Shown: in pieces, positions 35,244-46,600 of the stretch | How positions within the stretch are numbered: position 1 is the first letter of the stretch | How the letters are laid out: every line of letters begins with the position of its first letter | Assembly: GCA_947561395.2 (NCBI GenBank) | Contig: OX387187.1 | Span: 19,325,829-19,389,828, forward strand | Source: Buxus sempervirens | Lineage: Eukaryota; Streptophyta; Magnoliopsida; Buxales; Buxaceae | Reading direction: 5' to 3' | Length of the DNA stretch: 64,000 bases | The notes under the pieces: model-generated | Told to the model about the DNA's origin: nothing | Databases searched by the model: none | Seen by the model: the letters and a program-made list of their open reading frames with translations, nothing else | Made by a program: the position numbers and the translations under genes

Positions 35244-37652
35244 TGAGCAGGTTTCCTACTTAAGTTTTGAAAATTTCAGATATTTTCAATTCTGATGGTG
35301 ACTGGCAAATAGTTGAAGCATAAAGCACTTTGCGGTTGTTGGGAATTGATATTACTAAGTAAATCTGGTTGCTAGCATGGGAAATTAAATGTGGGGGGGT
35401 GGGGTGGGGTGAATTGGTAAATTAACTGGGGGTGGGGTGGGGTGAATTGGTAAATTAATTGGGGGTGGGTGGTAAATTAAATTTTTTTTAAATTAATATA
35501 CTTTTAGTGGCATTTAGTGGTTGCCGCTAAAGCCTTCAAGTGTTGATAAACTTTATTACGACACTTTAAAAAATGCCATAATAGCTTATATTTTTACAGC
35601 ATTTTTAAATGCCGTAAAAAATCACTTTATAGCGGCATATTTCAAAGTGTTGTTATAAGTTGTCGCTATAACATAATGCAACACCACTTGAAACGGCATT
35701 TTATCAAAATGCCGTTATATGTTATAACGGCATTTTTCTATATTATAAGGGCACTTTTGAAGTGCCGTAATAAAAAGACTTTTTTTGTAGTGCCAGTCAA
35801 GACGATGTTATTTGCATGTGTGTGTGTAGGGCCTGAACTGCTGATATGAGCAAAAAATGGTTGCCTGTGAATCATAGTGTTATATTTTATACTACCTATA
35901 TACTCATAACACTTTTGTGAAATTGTTAGCTTGTTAAGAGGTTTAAAAGTATATACAAAGAGGTTATTGGTGGTAAGAATGACATGGAATTGCAGGAAGA
36001 AGATCAATTCACAATTTGAAGCTTAAAAGCAGAATCCATTTTGTTATAGGGTTTTAAACCCCATAAGATGCAATGGCTTGCGAGGGCTTAGAATCTTTGT
36101 GTGAAAATTCATATTAGTAGTCTAAAATTTAGTTTAGGGTGATTGTAGTTGAATGGGAGTGGTAGTAGGTAATCTGGACCCCAAATTAGGAAATTAAAAA
36201 TCACCAAAGTGAAGCCATCAGCGAGTTGGATTTTGTGGCTGGTTGTAACCACCTATAGTAAAACGGCTATAACTCTCTATAGGAAGCTTCAAATTACGCA
36301 CTGTTTGTTGTGTTAGAAACTAGACTCATAGATCTTTCCAGTGGTATATGGCATAAATATCCATAAATTATAGCTTAGATCAGGTTTAGCATTTAATTAA
36401 CGAGTTAGAACCTGATCTGCAGAGTAAACAATATCTGTAAACCAATCCTGGTAAAACGACTACAACTTTCTCTAGGAAACTTCGAATTGCATACCGTTTG
36501 ATGCGTTGGGAACTAGACTTGTAGAGCTTTCCAACGATGTATGGTATGCATACGAATTCCTTATAGATTAGATCAGGTCTAACCCATTTTGAGAGTCAAA
36601 AGAATTGATCTGCATGGTATTGATGATTCTTTGGAAACATAGTGGTATAATTTTGGGCTATTTAATCAGATATTTGGAAATTAGGTAATATTAAGTTGAG
36701 CGATGGTTTCAATGTGGATATTTTGTGTTGGTGTTATCCAAGCATGAAATTGGTTTGTATTGAGTTTAATGGGCATAGAAATGGTTATGGATCCATGGTC
36801 ATTCTAGATAGTGTATTAGTGTTGGTTTGTCGAGTTAACACCCCGGGCCACATTCGCATTTCCGCCGTGTGGGATCGGTGAGGTTTTCCTGTGGGATAGA
36901 GGGCTGTGGCAACCCATTTCCGCCGTGTGGGATTGGTGAGGTCTCCTTGTGTGTGTGAGTATTATTATTACTGTTGATTAGGTTGTTTCGTGCCAACCCA
37001 TGCGTGTGTGCTCCACTCGGGTGAAGACCGTGTGCGGCTTCGACCCTCGAGTCGTGAGATGGCAAACTTGGTTAAGGGTGGTTATCTTGACTTACAGACA
37101 CGCTAATCCACGAGTTCTGCTATCAGTTGTTGATTATGATTAATACTCGGCTTTGATTGACATGTAGATTTATTCTAGTTGTCTTGTATCTATTGATATA
37201 TTATACTGGGATTATTCGGTTTATGCGCTTTATTTTCTCTGATGCATATTTTAATCTGATTTATGTCTTAGAACTATTAGAAATGATTATGAGCATGCAT
37301 GGGCTACTTACTGCAATATTCGTATCTCAGTCGATTTTGTTTTGTTTTCAGATCTCGGAAAGGGCGATATCGGCGGGTAAACGTTTAGATCATGTGAGTA
37401 TCAGAATATAGATAGGATATTTAGTTCGTGTTGGGTTTTAGTTGCCTCTGGTTATATATTTAATTGTGCTTCCATGTTTCTTTTACTTTGATTTTGAGAT
37501 TTTGGGTGGAAAGGTAACCCTTTGGTGACGGGTTACGGTTTAGTTCACGTAACTCGGATCCGGGGCGTTACAGTCTTTCTCTCTCCTTCACTCCTATTTT
37601 GTTCCAAGCTCGAAGCCTTAGAAGGTTTTTGTTGTTGTACGTAGCTAACAGG

Positions 37653-40600
37653 ATGAGACCGATCTTGATGAAAGGCCATGAGAGGCCACTGACATATCTC
37701 AAGTACAACAGAGAAGGTGATCTTCTCTTCTCCTGTGCCAAAGACCACAACCCTACCGTGTGGTTTGCAGATAATGGCGAACGCCTTGGCACTTACAGAG
37801 GCCACAATGGTGCTGTCTGGTGTTGCGACGTAGCAAGTGAGCATTTTCCTCTACACATCTTCTCCTTCATCTCTCTCCTCCTTGTTGGTTGTTAGTTTTA
37901 TGGGGCTAGATGTTCTATTATTTTCCATATCAATATAGCAATAGTTTTTAGAAGACGAGGAGACGATTTAGAAGATGCTTGAATCTGGTTTTGTAGAACA
38001 AATATGCCCAAATTGGACTGGTGTGAGCGAACTTATGTAGAAAAATGCTTGCCCATGATTTTGATAGTTCGTGCTGATGGAACATGATACTCCTTGCGGA
38101 CTGCAGTTAAAATTTATTTTTCCCTTTTTATTTAAATAGGAAGAACGCATAGATTTGATTCATAGGTGTCAGTAAGAAACAGGTATTTGATATCATCAGG
38201 ATTGAGTGGAAGATGTCATTGAGAATCATCTGCCTGCTACATGGTAGAATAAATTGAACAACTTGTTTTTGAATTTTGAGTTTTTAGGAGATTGTGCATG
38301 TGAATTTGAGGAGAAACTTCAAGAGAAATTTCATTCTTTTTTTTTTGTTGATAATTGATGAAAATCAAGTTTCATTATGAAGAGGTTATGGAATTTCAGT
38401 ATAAGGAAAAAGATATTTGCGTCCTTCCTCTCTCCTCTTTATGCGATTTATTTGCTGTCTATTAAAAAAAAAAAATTCTTATATCTGATACATATGCTTT
38501 GTTTAGAAAGTAAGATATTAAGAATTTTAGGATATGTGCATGATTAATGTATGCTAGTACGTTTATGGACTATATAGTCACAATGCATAATGCCTGTCCA
38601 ATTATTCCTACCTTGAATTTTAAAAACCATAAAATTTGAAGCTTTTGAGTGATCCTTAATCTCTAACTGCACATTTAATTTTTCTTAGTAAGTTCTCTCT
38701 CTCTCTCTCTCTAAGGATATCTATCTATCTATTTGTCTGTCTATCTGTCTTTCTTACTGCTAGATTAAATGGTTAAGTTTGTCTAGATGGATTTTATATG
38801 AGAATCATAGTTGTATCATGTCAAAAACAAACAACTTATATTCTAATTGCTGTTTTTCCAGTTTCCAATTTCCTTTCCAGGTTAATTAACAAAGAAAAGA
38901 ATCAATTTATCGCCCTGTTCTGTGGTTGAGAATTAGGACTACAACTACTGATGTAGTGATAAGGAGAGTTGTGATATTCTTTTCTCACTTCTTGAGAATA
39001 TTTATGGATGAGAATTTTTTATGTGTCTGGCAAAAGATGTGATTGTCCCAAAATTTTGATGCTTTCTAACGTTCTTAACTTTTCCGTGCTTGCTTGCAAA
39101 TTTTGGTAAATGATCCACCAGATTATTAACTATGTTTGTAATTTTCAGGGGATTCCATGCGCCTCATAACTGGCAGTGCAGATCAGACAGTAAAATTGTG
39201 GAATGTTCAGACTGGGGCTCAGCTTTTTTCATTCAACTTTGATGCTCCTGCTAGATCTGTTGACTTTTCAGTTGGGGATAGACTCACTGTAATCACGACT
39301 GATCCATTTATGGAAGTCCAACCATCAATCCATGTGAAACGCATTGCAAGAGATCCTAGCGAACGTATAGTTTTTCCTTTCTCAATTTCTCGTCTTTATA
39401 TTTATTTTATGATATAAATATGAACTACAATGTACCAGTTCACCTGTTATTTTGGTTCTGTTACTCATGGTTTTTTATTTATTTTTTATGAGTTAAGGTG
39501 TAATCTTCAGGCTAGTGCAGTTGCTTCTGGTTGGTGCTAGATATAGCATCTTTTTATTGCCGGATGCTTATGAAGCTGCAATTGTGGCTCATCTCTAAGT
39601 GTCCTGAGGATGTTTACCACCATGCTGGTTGGAATCTTCAAAATGGCTACCAATTCATATGAAACTGTAGGCAAGTAGTTTTATTTGATTGATGATGCTG
39701 AGTTTCTAGATATCGTGGAGAGTGTCCATGGAATTTAAGCTATTAATAACATTTGTTATTGGCTTTCTACCATTTGTGACCATTTATTTGTTTCCACATG
39801 ATGAGATGAAGTGATGGGCTCTATAATGATGTGATCCTTCTTGAAAGATGCTGAGTCGAAGAAATGGCCCGGGAAAGGAGCTCGTAAAATGTGTAACAAA
39901 CTGAAATGATCTTGCAATCCAACAGGAATCATGAGGTTTAGAAGAATGGGGATTTTTAAATATTTGTTTTGTAGACAGGTTCATCCAGGTGGAACCTAAT
40001 AAGGATATACCTTTGTGCATAATTGGTGACTTAGTGTTATTAGATTTTTACATGAACAAAGAGGAAAGTTTCTATCACAGGGAGCATAGGGGAGTTTTTG
40101 GATCTTTTGAGCAATTCTGACCTTGTTGATTATCCTCTATGAGGGTGAGAATTCAGATGGTTGTATATGCAGGAAGGACCAGTTTTATGTAGTTGGATGG
40201 GATTTTAATTTCATTAGGTTGGGATATTCTTTTGTGTATAATTCCTTTACGCTGTACCAATACCTCTATCTGACTGCATACGTACTTTGATCTCCATAGA
40301 GCATATTAGAAGGAATTGTCATTCCTCATTCTTTTTTGTTAGTATATGGCTAAGGTATCCAAACTTTAGGGACGTGGTGAGGACCTAGTAGGGGATTGAT
40401 CAGGTTGGTTTAGGTTCATGCACTCACTAAAGTTTGTGAAATATAAAATCAATAGATGGAATAAAGAGTTTATGGTGTGGTATTAAAAAATGTTTAAATT
40501 ATTTGGTGGAATGGATGATCTAGATAGGGAGAAGGAAAATTTGGACTTAGAGCTAGATTATGAAATTTTAATAGCTAGACTTTTGAGATTTCACTGTCTG

Positions 40601-43600
40601 AGATCATAGAAAGCGCCTGGAGTGGAGGAAAGGTTCCCTAACTAAACTTCATAAAGTTAAATTGAACCTGGAAACAAGGATGCATGTTGAGCAGGGATGA
40701 TGATGGAGATATGGAGTTGAAGAATATATGATTTTTGTTTGGAAGGAACCTAGACTTGAGAGATTTCACTATGCAAGATCATGGAAAGCACCTGGAGTGG
40801 AGGAAAGGTTCCCTGTAGTTGAACTTCATAAAATAAACTGAACCTGGAAACAAGGATGCATGTTAAGCAGGGATGATGATGGAAACATGGAGTTGAAGAA
40901 TAGAGGATTTTTGTTTGGAGGGAAGGCATCTATCCATTATTTTTTTGAAGCTTCACCTTTATGAGTTTAGGAATTATAGTTTTTTTCATTTTGAAATTTA
41001 AAATTTTAGATTAGTCCCTCCTTTATTGTGGAGCATAAATTGACTATTTCCTCCTTTATTTTCCTGTCACTTATTTCGCATTTTATATATTTTGTGGGCT
41101 TATAATCCATTGAGAGCCTGTTAGACTTTGTAAAACTTGAAATGCCCTTATGAGTTGTCTTTAGTGGTAGATATCAGTAAGGGCCATTCCAATAGCAAGT
41201 CCCTTTTATGGTTCCTCCTGTGTATACACTCTTGTAGTGCATAGGTCTACAAGGCTTCTTTAACTTCTGGAGGTTGATGTACACATTTTAATGAGAGTGT
41301 GCAAGATATAATATGTTATGTGTAAATGGAATACTCAAGGAGGTGCCCCTTGTCCTGATTATAAAGTTTTGATGATGTTGCTTCCAAGAGCTGGGACTAA
41401 TTTTCAATAAACATATCTTGCCTTTGCCATGGCAAGGAGTTTCCTAAAGGCAGTCCGCCCATGGATTAGTTGAGTTTTGCTTGGTAAGCATCTGCGAATA
41501 TCTAATGTGGAAGAATGCCCTTACGGTGACAAGTAGTTGCTTACATATTAAGGGTGAGGGTGGTGTTGCCTTGGGGGCATACCCAAGGTCTGTGATCAGT
41601 TCAAGCTTTGAATAATATTGAAGGAGGAGAGGAAGCAAGTATCCCTTCAACGAAGCAACAGGATATTTCTGTTGCTGCCATTCTGTCATCTCCAGCTGCC
41701 ATCATAGTGGCATGTAGGTAAGGTTTTGTATGATATGATTAGATAGCATGCCCTACAAGCCTGGCCTACTATGTGTTGGGTAGCCTGCTGGGTTGTACTG
41801 CCCTACAAAAAAAAGAAGTTTTGTATGAGGGTGGATTGAAGGAGAATTAGAGTTTTGCTGGTGTTTTAAGGGGTGGAAGTTTGAGAGTCATCATAATGAT
41901 TTTGAGGATTTTTTTTTTTGTTGGGATGAAGCTCAAAATGAGTGATGGTTTGAAAATTTGTTTCTGGGAGTATAATTGTTGTGCTGTGCGCAGAAATACA
42001 AGGTTGTACATCTTTACATAGGGTCTATTATATTATGTCACTAGTTTGTTGCAAATGGATCATTATTGTACATTGTTGCATATAGACTTCCATATTGTCA
42101 TGTTTCAATTTTTTAGTTACTTTCTATGGTTGGACCCTTAAGAAATTTTTTTTTTTAAAATTTGGTTTTACTGCAACGTGCATGTTTATGTGACTTGGAT
42201 TTCTAATTTTTATCAACCTGCCCATTGGTACTGAATTTTAGTGTTTCTATCAATTTTATCATCCACAGGGTTACTTATATTGATGATATTCCATGTGAAC
42301 TTATGTGGTACTCTGCCAGTGAGGAATTCAGAGCTTTTTCAGTGATGGTGGTGTATTATTTGATTGGAAAAATCATTTGCGAAGTTACTAAATCAATAAT
42401 TTCATTACTTACAGAGACTGGTGAATCTGTGCTTGTTATCAAGGGAATTCAAGGGAGAATAAATAGAGCTGTATGGGGACCCTTGAACAGGACTATCATA
42501 AGTGCTGGTGAAGATGCAGTAATTCGTGTATGGGATTCTGAGGTAAGTAGCTGCACTTTATATTTTCTTGCTGGTCGTGTTGTTTATAGAGATAGGTAAG
42601 CAGCTCAAATGGATATGAAATTTAGTATTACAAGGATCACTGTATGGGCTTTATCTGGAGCTTTGATGCATTGCAATGGTACTCTACCTTGTGCATATTA
42701 TTTTTTTGCTCTTTGGCATTGCCCTTTTTAGATAATTAGCTTGGATTCAGTTTTTGGTTGTCTCTTTAATTTGCAGACAGGGAAGTTGCTTAATGAATCT
42801 GATAAAGAAAGTGGCCATCATAAAACAATTACTTCACTCTGTAAATCTGCAGATGGTTCACATTTCCTCTCTGGATCCCTTGATAAATCTGCCAAGGTAC
42901 AGCATCTTACTACTTTTCCTCTTCTATAATATAATATTTTTTCTGTAATTTTCAATAACTAGTTGAGCTTTCTTTGCTCATCTCATTGGCTACCCTTCAA
43001 ATTCTGTTAGCTTTGGGACATCAGATCATTGAAACTTATCAAGACCTATGTGACCGAACGCCCAGTCAATGCTGTTGCCATGTCTCCACTTCTGGATCAC
43101 GTATGTTCTCTTGCAACTATAATATTTATGTTTAAATTCATTCTTATCTTCACTGCTTTCATTCTCTGTACAAACTTTGTTATGGTTTTGTTTAAGGCAT
43201 GGACTTGCATTTCATCTAGTTGTATTATTAATAAAAAACTTCTATGGTAGATGTGCTCTGACTTTTGGCTCAAGCAGTTTTCTCCTAATACAATATAACA
43301 ATAATAAAAGAAAAAAAAATCAAGAATAATAATGTTGGATCTTGATGCTGAAGTCTTTATCTAGATCAAGTGGAAATAGGAATTTAGGAATATCTCTCCC
43401 ATCGATGTAATTCGGGACTTATCTACTGTTGCTGTTCTGGACTAGTTTTGGGTTGTTAGTATGGTTATTTTTTTTTTCTTGCTTTTTGGGTGCCCACTGT
43501 TCATGGGTCCCTTGTACTTCTGTTTTCTATGCTCTTTAATACATTCTCTTATTAACCATAAAAAAAAGGTGGAAATAGGAAGAGGAAAGTTTAACTATGT

Positions 43601-46600
43601 GTATTTTTTTTCCTTTCTAGGCTTTTGGATTTTGTTAATAGCTTCCTTCTATCATTTTTGCTGACAAATTTCTTATGATGTACTTAAAACTGGCATTTTA
43701 TAGCCATGTGTTTTGAGAACTAAAAGCTTTACCCCCTTTGAATCAAATGACCATGTACAATTGCCCCTTTTGAATTGATCACTAAGACTGTATTTTGTTT
43801 TGTCAGTTTTGTCAGTTGTCGTGCTTCTAGGATTTGATTTCCTACATAGGTTACTAGGAGTCAGCTTCTAGGGCAATATTGAAGAAAAATTTGAAACCAT
43901 GCAAGAGTAAGGTCAATGGAGCTGAATGGACAACTTATATAAAAGGAATGCTTTGATGTGGTTGGTTACAAACACACATGCATTGGTAAATGGAAATTAT
44001 TTATTACAGGCTCGATATTGAGTCTGATGACTGGACTGATTCTAGAATCCAACTCTATAATTAGCTTCATGATCTGATTCAAAGAATCCATATGGGATTA
44101 TGAAATTGGATTTTGAAATCCCAATGAAATTCCCTTGTGTTTTTTTCTGAAAGATGGCTAGATCTTGTGGGTTGACTTTTAAGCACCACCTCTGGTAAAG
44201 GTGTTGGCAGCAACAGCCTGTCTAATACATGAATCCTGATGAACATGTTAGGTATTTTTTTATTGATGAGTAAGATTCTAATGAGGTTTCCTTGTAAAAA
44301 GGAAACATTAAAAATATTGTGGGAGTTTGACCCAAAGTGCGAGGAGTGAGGATATCTAAATGGTCTCGAGTTACAATAATTTTATCTCATTTTGATTACA
44401 TTGTTTCCTTGAGGATTTGAGGCCCAGATCTTGCCAATATTGTTTTGTATAATTTTAATGAGATGCTTATGGTCATGTACTTGGCAGTGTTGTTACAAAT
44501 GTGGATTCTTTGGCCAGATTAACTCCTGGCCTTCATTGTACGCAGTCAACGCAGGGAAGCCAACCAAATGGCCTTCCCTTCTATAGATATCTCCATTATA
44601 TCAATGAATATTTGTTCATTTGTTTGTGTCCAAGTAGCTGCCTCAATTTCGTCACCATCAATATCTGTAGCCAGGGCTGCTGCCATCTGAATGAAAATCA
44701 TCAAAGATATAATTTGACATATCCCCTTAACAAGAATAAAGCAACAATAGCAAGGAAGTATCTCTCTTACAGATTTAGCATTTTGGCTAAATCTTTCACG
44801 TAAATTTTGTTTCAAATCAATACAAATTACACTTACTCTAAAAAAAAATAAAAAAACATGGAGAAGAATTCTGGCTACACTTGAACATGAAAGAAACAAT
44901 AGAGACACAGGTCAATTAGCACCAATACTATCATCTACACGTGCTCCAACTACAGCCATTAGTTGTAAAGTTTTTGTCTTAAGGCTCATAGAGAGAAGTA
45001 GAACTACCGGACTTGTAAAGGTGACACTGAAGGGGGGAGGTGGAGCCACTTGGGGATTGATTTATCATGGTAACATGTGCGGTTAAAATTTTAATTTAAG
45101 GTTCATGTACAGAACAGTCTTGGCATAAAAAGAATCACAAGGGACGGTACAGGTGAGGACAGTGACATTTTTGAATATGGGCTGTTGCTTATCATGAATT
45201 GGGAGTTTGGGACCCCCAACTTGTCACTGTTTTATCATTACTGTCATTTGTGCAATTTTATCAACCCCAATAGCACTTGGAGATGGTAACTTATTTTTAC
45301 TTTCATTTGCTCTGCTGTATAAATCAGAGCTATCAAGATCATCTAAAGAAGCTTATTGAGCTGGAGAGTCTGACAGGAGGGTATGGATTTCTGAGAAGTG
45401 AGAACTAATCTCTGTTACTAGAAAACAAGAGAAACTGATTTTGGAGGTACTCAGTGACTAAAAGGGCAAAAATAAATAAATTATGTATTTTTTTTAAGGG
45501 GATGGTGGTGGGGTTTCTGTTGCCTCGCAGTGGCATCCAAAGTCCCCACTTAATAAACTTTCACCCCTGTTGTGAGAAAAGGGGTACATTAAATGGTTGC
45601 AGTTGAACAACTATAAAGATTCATTACCAATGCTAAACTTGTTACTCGAGGATCTGAAACCCAATACTCATTAACCTTAAATGGGTCAATTCTGAAAATC
45701 TTGTAAAGGGTAGGAGAGGATTGTTTGGCACATGAAAACTCAAATTAGGTATGTGGTCTAGTTATGACAGGGGCATTTGAACCTAATACAATTACAAGAA
45801 AGTAATGACTTGACCATTCATTTGTTATTTAAAAGATGAGCAACATGGGGTAATCAATAAATTAGGTGGGATCAATTTAAAAAAAAAAAGGAAAATATAA
45901 GGACTATGAATATCTCAACAAGGATTCCTCATCCCAGTAGGACTGAGCCAGTGCAGCCCATAATGTCATCTCAACATCTTGAATAATTATGGGTCTCACT
46001 TGCTGAATAACTCCAATTTGAGAAAAATGTTGCAACCAATCCCATCAGAAGGACCAAGTACAACTAAACTCAAGATATGGCATCAATGATAATGGCTTTC
46101 CATTTCTAAAGTGGCAAGTAAGGCTGGAGGCATAGGACCGGTACTGGTGGATGAGACTATTGAGCCCCCTGCATTTGATTAGTTTAATGTCATTCATTAT
46201 GTGGAGCTTATATTTAGTCAGTTGGGGAGTGACAGGTGAAGAGGGTGAGAGCTTGTAAAAGCATGTTTGCGATATCAGTATTTTTTTATGTTATTAACTA
46301 CATTGTATCAATAAGTAGCAACAAAGTTATAGTTTGTTTATATAATTTTCTTTTACTTATCACATCTAAAGATGCTTTGTTGTGAAAACTGTTGAAGGTG
46401 AAATCTATATGAAATTGTAAGCTTAAGCAAAACTAAATAGCGAGAATTTGGGTCAGACCTTTCACTTGTGGACTGAAGCTCCATAGTCTAACAGATGGTT
46501 ACCAAGTAATTTACATGGGCGCACTTTACTGAGGCACACTTGGATGACTATTTCAGAACTCCATGTTTATGGGGCACATAAAACCTATTTTGGCAAGTGA

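Noticed and set aside
37599-37652. In-frame upstream ATG of eIF3i copy 1 as the true start
   Set aside because: The 18 added residues are absent from the family, while [13 protein letters not shown] at 37,653 is the conserved N-terminus.
42225-42414. Open stretch joined to eIF3i exon 3 as an extended exon
   Set aside because: The upstream residues do not belong to eIF3i. The AG at 42,413-42,414 restores both phase and family sequence, so the extra part is intron.
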